DNA of 64,000 nt. Source: Alteribacillus sp041949975 (GTDB lineage: Bacteria; Bacillota; Bacilli; Bacillales; Marinococcaceae). Both the position numbers and the translations under genes were made by a program. Numbering within the stretch: position 1 is the first letter of the stretch; the number at the start of each line of letters is the position of its first letter. Shown here piece by piece: positions 17,064 to 24,978 of this stretch. The notes under the pieces are model-generated. The model was not told the origin of the DNA. It saw nothing but the letters and a program-made list of their open reading frames with translations, and searched no databases. Where the stretch lies: positions 12,680-76,679 of the forward strand of contig NZ_JBHFQG010000019.1 in assembly GCF_041949975.1 (NCBI RefSeq), given 5' to 3'.

Positions 17064-18072
17064 AAACGCAGGCGCAGAATTTTTATTAAAAGCTGGAGAA
17101 CTTTTGGATCAAGGGTACCCTCTTGACCAAGTTTTGCATTTACTGACCTGGGAGCAGCCTGAACAAGTGAAAATGATAATATATGATATGAGGGAACAGT
17201 TAAGAAGAGGTGTCCCCTTTCATGAAGTGCTTGCCCAAAAAAACTTCCCTTCTGATATCACCGCTTATGTGTTTTTTTCTGAACAGTGCGGCTCCCTGCA
17301 GCAAGGTCTTTTCGGAGCTGGTGAACTTTATCAAAAAAGATTAAATACACTCACGAATATTCGTCGTTTTATGAGGTACCCTCTCCTTTTACTTTGGATG
17401 CTTATTTTAATATCTATTGTCATGCTGCATTTTTTATTTCCGCAATTCAGTCAATTATTTGCCTCTCTAAATATCGATTTTCCTTTATTAACGCTTATTA
17501 TGATTCAAGTGTTTCAATACTCCCCATACTTGCTTCTTTTCATTTTTTCGATTATTTTTTTGTTCTTTCTATATTACTTAAAGGTTTTCCGTCATTTTTC
17601 TCCTCAAAAGCAAGTAGAACTGCTTCTTCGTGTTCCTTTTTTAGATACGTTTGTTCGTTTATTTCTTACCTACTATTTCTCCTTACAGTTTAGCAGTATG
17701 TTAAAAGGTGGCCTTTCTATATATGAAGCCTGTATGGTCTTTGAAAAACAACACCATTTTTTGTTTTTTCAAGCCGAAGGCACCCTATTAAAACAGCAGC
17801 TTAAAGAGGGAGAGCAGCTTCATTCAGCCTTAGAGGCAGCTGGTTGGTATCAAAAGGAAATGAAGTATGTGGTTCAGCATGGACAGGCTTCAGGAAAACT
17901 TGGTGAAGATCTTTATTTCTACAGTGAGAAGGTATTTCAATTGCTAGAGAGTAAAGTGAAAAAAATAGTAATGGCTGTACAGCCTGTTATGTTCTGTTTT
18001 ATTGGTATCATTATTTTAGGGATGTTTTTATCTGTGTTTTTACCAATGTTTCAGTTAATGACTTCTATTTAA
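17044..18072 (+). CDS. comGB: ComGB, competence pseudopilus platform membrane protein
   Basis: 342 residues of the GspF/PilC family: two F domains with three membrane helices (~residues 120-140, 160-185, 310-335). The second domain carries QFSSMLKGGLSIYEA and VVQHGQASGKLGEDL. It is the platform that couples ComGA to pilin polymerisation. The start overlaps the end of comGA. Confidence 0.93.
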   Translation: MRKKWSKNAGAEFLLKAGELLDQGYPLDQVLHLLTWEQPEQVKMIIYDMREQLRRGVPFHEVLAQKNFPSDITAYVFFSEQCGSLQQGLFGAGELYQKRLNTLTNIRRFMRYPLLLLWMLILISIVMLHFLFPQFSQLFASLNIDFPLLTLIMIQVFQYSPYLLLFIFSIIFLFFLYYLKVFRHFSPQKQVELLLRVPFLDTFVRLFLTYYFSLQFSSMLKGGLSIYEACMVFEKQHHFLFFQAEGTLLKQQLKEGEQLHSALEAAGWYQKEMKYVVQHGQASGKLGEDLYFYSEKVFQLLESKVKKIVMAVQPVMFCFIGIIILGMFLSVFLPMFQLMTSI

Positions 18073-18101
18073 AAGATCAAAATTATAAGGAGCTTAAAAA
18101 A

Positions 18102-18245
18102 ATGAATTACACCGAAAAAATCAAATGGCAGCAAGACTTACTGGAAAAAGTACAGAACATCGAAACAAGAATTATGGTGCTAGAAGAGACAAAAGAGAAA
18201 GATATAATCAGCTTGCTTAAATTAGTTGGACGTAAAAATAAATAA
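18102..18245 (+). CDS. Small coiled-coil protein between comGB and comGC
   Basis: A 47-residue ORF (MNYTEKIKWQQDLLEKVQNI...LEETKEKDIISLLKLVGRKNK) with its own AAGGAG 8 nt before the ATG. It is an amphipathic, charged helix throughout. It fills the 30 + 16 nt spacing of the operon exactly and stops 16 nt before comGC. B. subtilis has no gene here. No family recognised. Confidence 0.55.
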   Translation: MNYTEKIKWQQDLLEKVQNIETRIMVLEETKEKDIISLLKLVGRKNK

Positions 18246-18261
18246 GAATGGAAGGGTTGTA

Positions 18262-18330
18262 ATGAAAACCAAAGTTTGGAACGAAAAAGGTTTCACAATG
18301 ATAGAGATAAAGGTGGGCAAAAACATATAG
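18262..18330 (+). pseudogene. comGC: comGC 5' fragment, interrupted by prophage
   Basis: Starts MKTKVWNEKGFTMIE, the leader and prepilin-peptidase site of the major competence pseudopilin, then passes into phage DNA after the first GA of codon 15 and stops 7 codons later. A GGAAGGG site precedes the ATG. The matching 3' portion is at 58869-59138. Joined, they give a 103-residue ComGC. Confidence 0.93.
18281..18328. other. attL: host comGC / prophage left junction
   Basis: Crossover at GA, positions 18304-18305. Left of it is comGC; right of it the phage arm GATAAAGGTGGGCAAAAACA continues to TAT at 18328. That arm is the inverted complement of the arm at attR in 18 of 23 positions, which fixes the junction. 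Confidence 0.85.
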
Positions 18331-18494
18331 ATGATCCCATAAACACTAAATCTGGAACGATATCTTGTATATGGGATTCTTAAGTTGTCCATGCTCTTTC
18401 ACAATCGAGCTCGATTACCGAAGAGTTTTATTGCAAAAATCTTGGATATATAAAAAATAATATTCTGGAAACCCTTTAGTATAGAGGTGATTTT

Positions 18495-19499
18495 ATGGAC
18501 AAACAGCATTTAAAACTCACATCGTCGGAAATTGGAACATTGTGGGCAGAATATATAAATGGAACGGCGATTGAAATAGTAAATAAATATATGCTATCCA
18601 TTATAGAGGATGAAAAGATAAGAGCTGTTTTTGAAGATGCTTTACAGACTTTTGAAAAACAAAAGAAACAGATAACAACATTCCTTGAAAACGAAGGATT
18701 TCCAATTCCAATTGGGTTTAATGAATCAGATCTTAATAAAGGAACAAAAAGATTATTTTCGGACATATTCTGTTTACACTATTTACACATTATGACACTA
18801 CATGGTTTATTAGGACATATAGGGGCACTTAGTTCTTCTGTAAGAGAAGATTTACGGAGTTTTTATGATTCTTGTGATAATGACGGAAAGAGGATGTATC
18901 ACCAAACTATTGAATTATTATTAGAAAAAGGACACTTTCAAAGAGATCCGTATTTTTATCCTGAAACAAGTCCCGAATTTATTTCAGGCCAACAATTTTT
19001 AGACGGCTTTTTTAGTGACAAACGCCCTTTAGCTGCAACAGAAATGGTTACTCTTTCATTAAACGTCAAAAAAAAAATAATGGAAAAAACTCTTTCTATT
19101 GCATTTAGTCAGGTGACGCAGTCAAATGAGGTTAGAAAATTTTTAATGAATACACAAAAAACTTCTGACCAACAAATTCAGTCATTGAGTAAAATACTAC
19201 ATGACGATGATCTACCTGTACCCATGTCTTGGGAATCAGAAATAACAACTTCTCAAGACGCTCCCTTTTCAGACAAGCTAATGCTATATCATATTGGTTT
19301 TTTATTACAAACCGCACAAGCTTATCATGGTACAGGACTTGCGGTCGCTATGCGAACCGATCTTGCAATGAATTATGAAAAAATCATATTAAAAAACTTA
19401 TTGGTTACAAAAGATTGGTTTGACTTGATGACAAAATATAAGTGGTTTGAGCAGCCACCACTTGCCCCAAATCGTAAAAAGATTGCAAAAGGTAAATAA
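18495..19499 (+). CDS. DUF3231 family protein (duplicated ferritin-like/CotF-like helical domain)
   Basis: 334 residues with two similar helical halves. Each half has LTSSEIGTLWAEYINGTAIEIVNKYM-like or LSLNVKKKIMEKTLSIAFSQVTQSNEV-like helices, a PIP-containing loop and an FSDIFCLHYLHIM / FSDKLMLYHIGFLL segment. DUF3231 proteins are widespread in spore formers and related to coat protein CotF. A GAGGTG site precedes the ATG. As first gene inside attL and on the opposite strand to the integrase it is probably accessory cargo. Confidence 0.75.
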   Translation: MDKQHLKLTSSEIGTLWAEYINGTAIEIVNKYMLSIIEDEKIRAVFEDALQTFEKQKKQITTFLENEGFPIPIGFNESDLNKGTKRLFSDIFCLHYLHIMTLHGLLGHIGALSSSVREDLRSFYDSCDNDGKRMYHQTIELLLEKGHFQRDPYFYPETSPEFISGQQFLDGFFSDKRPLAATEMVTLSLNVKKKIMEKTLSIAFSQVTQSNEVRKFLMNTQKTSDQQIQSLSKILHDDDLPVPMSWESEITTSQDAPFSDKLMLYHIGFLLQTAQAYHGTGLAVAMRTDLAMNYEKIILKNLLVTKDWFDLMTKYKWFEQPPLAPNRKKIAKGK

Positions 19500-19653
19500 C
19501 AATTTTCTTCCTACAAGATGGAGCGGAGTGTCAATGTAACTCTACCTTTTTTATACTAAGGAAAAAAATTAAAGTTAAGCAACACTAAATTGTGAGTAAC
19601 CTAAAAAGGAAAGAAAGCTTGAAAATAATTTAATAACGTCTACAATCACATGG

Positions 19654-20112
19654 ATGGATAACATGAATCGAAATAACAAGTATGAAATATTACTTTGGAG
19701 TGTTGCATTTCCAGGTTTTGGCCAAATTTTAAATAGAAAGTTTTTCAAAGGATTTCTTTTTATAACATTGGAATTTTTGATTAATGTCCAATCCAACTTT
19801 AACAAAGTGATCCTTTTAAGTATTCATGGGGAGATAGAAAAAGCAATTCAACAAGCGAATTATCAATGGTTAATGTTTTACCCTTGTTTGTACTTTTTTG
19901 CAGTATGGGACGCATACAAAGATGTTGGCGGAGGTAAATCGCCATTTGCATTTTTACCATTTGCATTTGCCTCCTATTCTGTAACAGTTGGTCTAATTTT
20001 TTCGCCAACATTCAAGATGATGGGGATATTATTGGGCCCTGTATGGTTACCCATGTTATCCGTGATACCGGGAGTAGTAATCGGTCTGTTAATAAAAAAA
20101 TTAAATAATTAA
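19654..20112 (+). CDS. Multi-pass membrane protein of unknown function
   Basis: 152 residues with about four membrane helices (LLWSVAFPGFGQILNRKFFKGFLFITLEFL, WLMFYPCLYFFAVWDAYKD, a Phe-rich pair). The PGFGQ..NR.F.KGF.F opening resembles small TM2/YidC-unrelated membrane proteins common in Bacillaceae genomes. The start could be this ATG or the one 9 nt later. Accessory to the phage; role unknown. Confidence 0.55.
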   Translation: MDNMNRNNKYEILLWSVAFPGFGQILNRKFFKGFLFITLEFLINVQSNFNKVILLSIHGEIEKAIQQANYQWLMFYPCLYFFAVWDAYKDVGGGKSPFAFLPFAFASYSVTVGLIFSPTFKMMGILLGPVWLPMLSVIPGVVIGLLIKKLNN

Positions 20113-20217
20113 TGCTCCAGTTAATCTAACAAAGAAGACTTATTTTGAATTCTCTTGTTCTTCAACAATATGGTCCCGATTGCAGAACACTGTGTTTTTT
20201 TATATAAATATTATAGA

Positions 20218-21780
20218 TCACCTAATTTTACCCCGGTATTGTTCTTTGTAGCTTCTCTTTTTTGTGAAGTGCCAAGTGTTTGGATCAGGATCGATAGGGA
20301 TTTCTAATTCAACGGGTGCTCCACCTTCTAATGAACCTATAAGCACAAGTTTCTCTTCATATGCTTTGGCGTATGGAAATAATTCACCGAGTAAGTTTGC
20401 CTGTTCTAATGGTGTTAATTCCTTTTCAATACTCTCGGCGATTTCTAAGTATTCATAAAGCATTTCATAATTCCATTCTTGTTTTCGGTACATATCTAAT
20501 TTACTTTCAATACCTTCTTTTAAGCCTTGAAGCTGCTGCACTTCACTTTCGAGAACAGCTTGTCTTTTAGATAGCTGCTCTTTTGAAAAAGTTCCATCCA
20601 GGTATAAATCAAGAAGTTTATCCAACTTCTCCTGATTCTTGCTTAAAGTATCTGTAATGTTATTTAAGGAAGCCTGTAGCTCATTGACTTCCTCATTATC
20701 AACTTGAAGGTCCACATAATTCATTGCTAACTCTTCATCAGAAAGGATATCTTTTATAGCTCTAATTATATTTTGATCAACTCGTACCGTGTTAATGGAT
20801 ATATCACAAACTGACTCATCATTTATCCTCATCGTTCTACCGTGTTTAATATAATATCTAGGATTTTGTACATTTCCATTTTGCTGCACATTTAATTTTC
20901 TCCCGCAATAACCACACGTGATAAGAGTACGTCGTAATATATGAAGGTTATCCTTTCGGCGACTTGTAACTTTGAATATTTTTCCTCGCTTTTCTCTTTC
21001 TCTCTGAATTCGGTCATATGTTTCTTTAGTCCGAAGAGGGGGATAAATGTTTTCAATGGTGATTACTTCACCGTTAGAAAACGTCTTTTCCATTACACCG
21101 TGAAAAGCTTTGGAAACAAGCCTGCGGTGAATTAATGTTTCGTTCCATAGCTTTCCTGCAGGGGTGCGTGATATTTCATTTAAATGATTTGAAATGGCAT
21201 TCATACCTAGTTGGTCTTCAAGGTAGAGTTTATCTATTGTGGGGATTACCCAGGCCCATTTATCATCGATGACAAAGCGTTCATTTGCTTTATCATATAT
21301 GTAACCAATAGGTGCTCTTCCCCAAGGTTTTCCTTCTCTCATACGTTGACGTTTTCCACGCATCATTCGTTTTACAATCGACTTCTTTTCTCTTCGAGCA
21401 ATAAGGTTTTTAATATCTGATATAAACTCTTGGTCTTCGTCAGCTAAATCAGTTACACTTCCAGGCTCAGCGATTTTTACGTTATTGTCACGAAGAGTTG
21501 ATTTTAAATATTCCCATGCTACTGTATCAAGACGGGAAAGACGATCCTGGTCAATACAAAGTACAACGTCTATACGACCGTCTTCTAAGAGGTCTAACAT
21601 GGAGTTTAATCCTTTTTTGTTTAATTTCCCTCCGGATTCAACATCTTTAAATTCTCCAATGACCTTCCAGTTTTGTTGTTCAGCATATGTAGCAAGTTCC
21701 GTTTTTTGAGCCGAAAGGGAGAACTTATCAGCTTCTGATTGTAATTTTGTACTTACTCGAATATAGATTGCGCAACGCAT
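20218..21780 (-). CDS. int: Large serine recombinase (phage integrase)
   Basis: 520 residues starting at MRCAIYIRVST behind GGGGG; a longer in-frame start lacks a site. The N-terminal resolvase domain (~1-140) has the nucleophile Ser10 in YIRVST and the IDQDRLSRL motif. The recombinase domain (~150-260) includes GRAPIGYIYD, followed by a zinc ribbon (CGYCGRKL ... SVCD, ~300-345). A long coiled coil sits at ~365-460, as in A118, TP901-1 and phiC31 integrases. It should catalyse attP x attB recombination at the GA core in comGC; excision needs a directionality factor not identified here. Confidence 0.95.
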   Translation of the reverse strand: MRCAIYIRVSTKLQSEADKFSLSAQKTELATYAEQQNWKVIGEFKDVESGGKLNKKGLNSMLDLLEDGRIDVVLCIDQDRLSRLDTVAWEYLKSTLRDNNVKIAEPGSVTDLADEDQEFISDIKNLIARREKKSIVKRMMRGKRQRMREGKPWGRAPIGYIYDKANERFVIDDKWAWVIPTIDKLYLEDQLGMNAISNHLNEISRTPAGKLWNETLIHRRLVSKAFHGVMEKTFSNGEVITIENIYPPLRTKETYDRIQREREKRGKIFKVTSRRKDNLHILRRTLITCGYCGRKLNVQQNGNVQNPRYYIKHGRTMRINDESVCDISINTVRVDQNIIRAIKDILSDEELAMNYVDLQVDNEEVNELQASLNNITDTLSKNQEKLDKLLDLYLDGTFSKEQLSKRQAVLESEVQQLQGLKEGIESKLDMYRKQEWNYEMLYEYLEIAESIEKELTPLEQANLLGELFPYAKAYEEKLVLIGSLEGGAPVELEIPIDPDPNTWHFTKKRSYKEQYRGKIR

Positions 21781-21873
21781 ACAATCCCCCAACTTTATAT
21801 GTTTTTGAAAAGGTTGTGACATTAAATTTTGTAAGTCATCACCGTGCATGTCAACCTGCGAAGGAAAGCCATT

Positions 21874-22347
21874 TTATGAAGGCTTTCCTCTACCAGAGTT
21901 TAATTGTCTAAGTATCATTGCCAATCGATCTTCAACTATAGAAACCGGCAAAGTAAATAACTCTGCAATTTCTTGTGAATTATATGAACTGGTTAAATAC
22001 GGTTTAATAATTGGGAAAGGCATGGAAGCATACATACTAAATTGACGTGCTTGGGCTTCTACGTATTCAATCATTAATAATGGCATGGCCCTTTGATTAC
22101 CAACATGCCGCATGATATGACCTAATTCATGAAAGAAATCCCAGCGTTGGTTTTCTAACGGTTGGTCTTGTTTTAATAAAATTAATTGATAGCCATCATC
22201 CCAGATACATTTCGACTCTGAATCAGTAAATTCAAGATCAATATTAAATTGGAGGCAAAGGTTCTCGATGCTAAGGTCATCTATGGTATGAATGCCCCTA
22301 ATGTCATACTCATTTACAATCCAGGCTTCTAAATTAGAATGAAACAT
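21874..22347 (-). CDS. ImmA/IrrE-family metallopeptidase
   Basis: 157 residues with the zinc protease motif HELGHIMRH and a downstream Glu (YVEAQARQFSMYASMP), typical of ImmA/IrrE (DUF955). In ICEBs1 and many phages such proteases cleave the repressor to trigger induction. It lies in the lysogeny module on the same strand as the repressor, 344 nt downstream, and is followed by int. It may inactivate the repressor at 22692-23048. Confidence 0.88.
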   Translation of the reverse strand: MFHSNLEAWIVNEYDIRGIHTIDDLSIENLCLQFNIDLEFTDSESKCIWDDGYQLILLKQDQPLENQRWDFFHELGHIMRHVGNQRAMPLLMIEYVEAQARQFSMYASMPFPIIKPYLTSSYNSQEIAELFTLPVSIVEDRLAMILRQLNSGRGKPS

Positions 22348-22645
22348 TAGGAATCACCTCTTAAGGGGAATGTATGTTCCTGAAAGAATAGAAATAAAAG
22401 CCCTTATAAATGGGCTCAATCCAGTGTAGGAAAGAATAAATAAGTTTTTAAGTCTTACTGTAATTTCTTTAAAATAGGGAATTTTAATAATGCATGGACA
22501 ATTTTCTTATCTCCCCCTCTCACAATTAATTTTAAGTAGTTTTATAGTATCGGTTAAATAATAGCAAAATTAGAAAATTATAGCTAGAGACTAGCACTTT
22601 TTTATCTGAATTCTAAGTGAACAAAATACTAGGCTGAAAAATAAA
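22348..22645. other. Intergenic stretch between ImmA gene and repressor
   Basis: Together with the terminator this is a 344-base gap. It is AT-rich, has no ORF with a plausible start, and presumably carries the promoter of the immA-int transcript (minus strand). No clear -35/-10 pair stands out. Confidence 0.4.
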
Positions 22646-22672
22646 AGACACGCTATCACATTGAGCGTGTCT
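22646..22672 (-). terminator. Terminator of the repressor gene
   Basis: Minus-strand stem AGACACGCT / AGCGTGTCT, 9-nt loop, then TTTTATTTTT. It separates repressor from immA-int transcription. Confidence 0.85.
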
Positions 22673-22691
22673 ACAAGGAAGGATAATTTAA

Positions 22692-23048
22692 TTATTTATC
22701 GTTGTCTTGTTTTTGCTGTTCCATCCATCTTTTCTTTCTTTTCCTATATATCTCAAGTTCTTCCTCAAGATGTTCCAATTCGTCGTCAGTTAAATGTCGT
22801 CCACCGTCACGGAAAAAGATACTTTCGGGCTCATCTTTTTTGTTTCCCGGATCGTCTGTACGACCTAAAAGATAGTCAGTGGTTACCTCGAAGTAGTCAG
22901 CGATTTTTTGTAGAGTTTCGTAATCCGGGTTACGATGGCCTTGTTCATACATAGCATATGTAGTTCGAGCTACACCAAGTTTGTTAGCCATTTCCTTTTG
23001 ATTAAGTTTTGTTTTTTTCCTTAAGTGAGAAAGACGTTTACTGAGCAT
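22692..23048 (-). CDS. Phage repressor, Xre/CI-like
   Basis: 118 residues. The N-terminal HTH (LSHLRKKTKLNQKEMANKLGVARTTYAMYEQGHRNPDYETLQKIADYF) is followed by a short hinge and a charged, basic C-terminus (YRKRKKRWMEQQKQDNDK), with no LexA-like cleavage domain. This form fits derepression by the ImmA-like protease rather than self-cleavage. Divergent from the cro-like gene across a 200-bp operator region. Confidence 0.88.
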   Translation of the reverse strand: MLSKRLSHLRKKTKLNQKEMANKLGVARTTYAMYEQGHRNPDYETLQKIADYFEVTTDYLLGRTDDPGNKKDEPESIFFRDGGRHLTDDELEHLEEELEIYRKRKKRWMEQQKQDNDK

Positions 23049-23105
23049 AACATATACCTCGTTTTTTCGTGAACTTTTTCGTAAGTAGAGCGTCTACATA
23101 CGTTA

Positions 23106-23134
23106 ATTATACCGTCACAAAACGTGACATTAAA
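23106..23134 (-). promoter_or_regulatory. Repressor promoter, minus strand
   Basis: Consensus -10 TATAAT (23106-23111) with a weak TTTAAT at 17-bp spacing. The spacer is exactly filled by operator 1, suggesting autoregulation. Confidence 0.55.
23114..23128. promoter_or_regulatory. Operator 1 (CAC-N5-GTG palindrome)
   Basis: Palindrome GTCACAAAACGTGAC in the spacer of the repressor promoter. Shares the CAC-N5-GTG core with three other sites between 23182 and 23453. Confidence 0.65.
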
Positions 23135-23173
23135 GTTATGACTCAAATTGTGTAATTTTATACTTAAATTCTA

Positions 23174-23202
23174 TTGACATTACACTTAATGTGTCATAGT
23201 AT
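23174..23202 (+). promoter_or_regulatory. Early (cro-side) promoter
   Basis: Perfect -35 TTGACA, 17-bp spacer, -10 TAGTAT. Operator 2 lies inside the spacer. Transcribes the cro-like gene and the early operon. Confidence 0.8.
23182..23194. promoter_or_regulatory. Operator 2
   Basis: ACACTTAATGTGT between -35 and -10 of the early promoter; CAC-N5-GTG core. Confidence 0.65.
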
Positions 23203-23216
23203 AAGTGTAACAAACG

Positions 23217-23229
23217 ACACATAACGTGT
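23217..23229. promoter_or_regulatory. Operator 3
   Basis: ACACATAACGTGT just downstream of the early -10; CAC-N5-GTG core. Confidence 0.6.
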
Positions 23230-23248
23230 AGTTAGGAGGTGATTCTAA

Positions 23249-23506
23249 ATGAGAGATTGGCTTCTCGAAATAAGAAAAAGCAAAGATTTAACTCAAGAGC
23301 AACTAGCTAATAAAGCTGGAATTGCCCGAACCACGTACTCCATGATTGAAACTGGTGAAAGAGGAGTAACTGTGGAAAATGCTAAAAGAATAGCAAAAGT
23401 ACTCAACTTGAAATGGACAATTTTTTTTGAAGAAAATGTACACGTACCGTGTAATATGAGTCGATACTTAGAAGCACAAAAAACACATCAGCTAAGGAGG
23501 CGATAA
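23249..23506 (+). CDS. Cro-like Xre-family regulator
   Basis: 85 residues with one HTH domain (LLEIRKSKDLTQEQLANKAGIARTTYSMIETGERGVTVENAKRIAKVLNL). TTAGGAGGTG precedes the ATG. First gene of the rightward early operon, divergent from the repressor, so it probably antagonises repressor transcription. The downstream gene starts 1 nt after its stop. Confidence 0.83.
   Translation: MRDWLLEIRKSKDLTQEQLANKAGIARTTYSMIETGERGVTVENAKRIAKVLNLKWTIFFEENVHVPCNMSRYLEAQKTHQLRRR
23439..23453. promoter_or_regulatory. Operator 4, inside the cro-like gene
   Basis: TACACGTACCGTGTA, a near-perfect palindrome with the same CAC-N5-GTG core as operators 1-3, ~240 bp downstream of the early promoter. It could act as an auxiliary or looping site. 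Confidence 0.5.
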
Positions 23507-23507
23507 A

Positions 23508-23699
23508 GTGAAAAAACATCCGATCGATAAAACAATTGTCCAAAAAAGAGCTCAAATTAGAAAAATGCTCGTAGAAATTTCCTACAACGATGAACAACTA
23601 GCCATTCAGCTGCTCCGTCAATGGGTTGAAGAGCAAGTGCCGGTTACAAAAATGTATGAAGTACTAAAAAGTCATTTAAGGGAGAAACAAGCGATCTAA
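23508..23699 (+). CDS. Small early phage protein
   Basis: 63 residues from GTG behind AAGGAGGCG at the end of the cro-like gene. Helical and charged (QKRAQIRKMLVEISYNDEQLAIQLLRQWVEEQVPVTKMYEVLKSHLREK). No family recognised. Probably translated with cro. Confidence 0.6.
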   Translation: MKKHPIDKTIVQKRAQIRKMLVEISYNDEQLAIQLLRQWVEEQVPVTKMYEVLKSHLREKQAI

Positions 23700-23782
23700 T
23701 TTTATTTTAATACGTTTCTGTATAATTCTTCCATGTTTGAACTGCATATGCATCACATGCATATTTGAAAGGGGGTGATCAC

Positions 23783-24058
23783 GTGGAATACGGTGCAATC
23801 TTACGAGCTTGTCGAAAGCGTGCAGGACTTACACAAGAAGAACTAGCAGAAGAGCTGCACATGGGGCAGTCAGACATATCTCGATATGAAGCAGATAAGC
23901 AAGAACCGACAATGTCATTATTTAAAGCGTGGACAGAGAATACACAGTCACCAGAGGTTATGGCAGCATTCTTGCTCGGTTTCGATGGAATCACAATGAT
24001 TCAACAAATCATGAGTACATTTGGAAGCACGGTCAGCATGATCTTAATAGGAGGTTAG
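23783..24058 (+). CDS. Second Xre-family HTH protein
   Basis: 91 residues from GTG behind GGGGGTGATC. HTH at residues ~3-58 (GAILRACRKRAGLTQEELAEELHMGQSDISRYEADKQEPTMSLFKAW), then a hydrophobic C-terminus rich in Met/Gly. Probably an early or middle regulator. Its stop is 4 nt before the next ORF. Confidence 0.75.
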   Translation: MEYGAILRACRKRAGLTQEELAEELHMGQSDISRYEADKQEPTMSLFKAWTENTQSPEVMAAFLLGFDGITMIQQIMSTFGSTVSMILIGG

Positions 24059-24062
24059 AAAA

Positions 24063-24227
24063 GTGAGAATAAGTATTGAGTTACTTGATTATGTGGGAGA
24101 TGCAGATTTACACACTAAATTGAAAGACGTGGAGTATTCCACTAATTTGAGAGACGTTGTAACCGTGGGGTTCATGATGGAAAGGGAAAATAGAAAAGTA
24201 CTAACTGTTGTTACAGCTAGCACTTAA
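24063..24227 (+). CDS. Small early phage protein
   Basis: 54 residues from GTG, overlapping the AGGAGG-equipped end of the preceding gene. Sequence runs MRISIELLDYVGDADLHTKL...DVVTVGFMMERENRKVLTVVTAST. No recognised family; one of several candidates for excisionase/directionality factor by size and position only. Confidence 0.5.
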   Translation: MRISIELLDYVGDADLHTKLKDVEYSTNLRDVVTVGFMMERENRKVLTVVTAST

Positions 24228-24328
24228 CTGGGGTTTGGATAGGTATATTTTCATAATAACACTGCCATTGATAGTATAGCAAGCTGTTGTGGGAAAAATT
24301 TGAATTCAAGAAGATAGGAGGATAACTG

Positions 24329-24538
24329 ATGCCAGAAAATGCAATGGTCCTTTCTTACGGTTATGGAATTACAGATCCACAGGAGAAAGTTCCTGTTGTG
24401 GTTGGCGAATGTTCTGGATGCGGTCAAGACATTCTGGACTGGCAGGAAGCATTAGAGTATATGGATGAGATTCTACTACACGATGATTTTGAATGCATAG
24501 CTGAATACATCCGCAGTAACGCGGTGAAAGTGGGATGA
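24329..24538 (+). CDS. Small phage protein with a CxxC knuckle
   Basis: 69 residues with GECSGCGQDILDWQEALEY, a single Cys pair, and a second Cys near the C-terminus (FECIAEYI). GATAGGAGG site. Similar small proteins precede the recombination genes in many Bacillus prophages. Function unknown. Confidence 0.6.
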   Translation: MPENAMVLSYGYGITDPQEKVPVVVGECSGCGQDILDWQEALEYMDEILLHDDFECIAEYIRSNAVKVG

Positions 24539-24542
24539 TTTG

Positions 24543-24713
24543 ATGATTACAGAAAAAGATATCAATTTTTATATTGTTAATCATTTAGATGTGCTTGGAA
24601 TAGAAGATGGGTTAGAGCAGGTTTGTAATCGTCTTGGATTTAACAAAAAGGTTGTTCGTGGAATTTATTACAACGTTAAACGAAGTGAAAAAGCCAATCA
24701 GAAGGTAATCTGA
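24543..24713 (+). CDS. Small early phage protein
   Basis: 56 residues starting 4 nt after the previous stop: MITEKDINFYIVNHLDVLGIEDGLEQVCNRLGFNKKVVRGIYYNVKR. The C-terminal half resembles a helix-turn-helix. Its stop lies inside a GCCAATCAGA / TCTGATTGGC hairpin (24693-24718). Confidence 0.55.
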   Translation: MITEKDINFYIVNHLDVLGIEDGLEQVCNRLGFNKKVVRGIYYNVKRSEKANQKVI

Positions 24714-24718
24714 TTGGC
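24693..24718 (+). terminator. Hairpin at end of first early gene cluster
   Basis: Perfect 10-bp stem GCCAATCAGA / TCTGATTGGC with a 6-nt loop but no strong T-run; could attenuate or be a weak terminator. Confidence 0.45.
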
Positions 24719-24803
24719 GAAAAGAGAGGAATTTCACACAACCTTATATATTCATTATAGCTAAGTCTCCTATAAAAGTGCAAGAACAGGAGGAGGAAAT
24801 ATA

Positions 24804-24974
24804 TTGAAACCTTATCGAGAATTAACAGCAAGCAATGATTCTTTTGATATATGGAGGTTAGGACAAGCAGGGGGAAAGATTGCTTATTCCAAAACAGGGA
24901 AGCCTTTCTTCCGTTTCGATACAAAAGAGCAGTTTCAAAAATATATGGAATTAAATAGCCGTAGAGGAGCGTGA
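24804..24974 (+). CDS. Small phage protein
   Basis: 56 residues from TTG behind AGGAGGAGG: MKPYRELTASNDSFDIWRLGQAGGKIAYSKTGKPFFRFDTKEQFQKYMEL. Ends 4 nt before the recombination gene. No family recognised. Confidence 0.6.
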   Translation: MKPYRELTASNDSFDIWRLGQAGGKIAYSKTGKPFFRFDTKEQFQKYMELNSRRGA

Positions 24975-24978
24975 TCTT

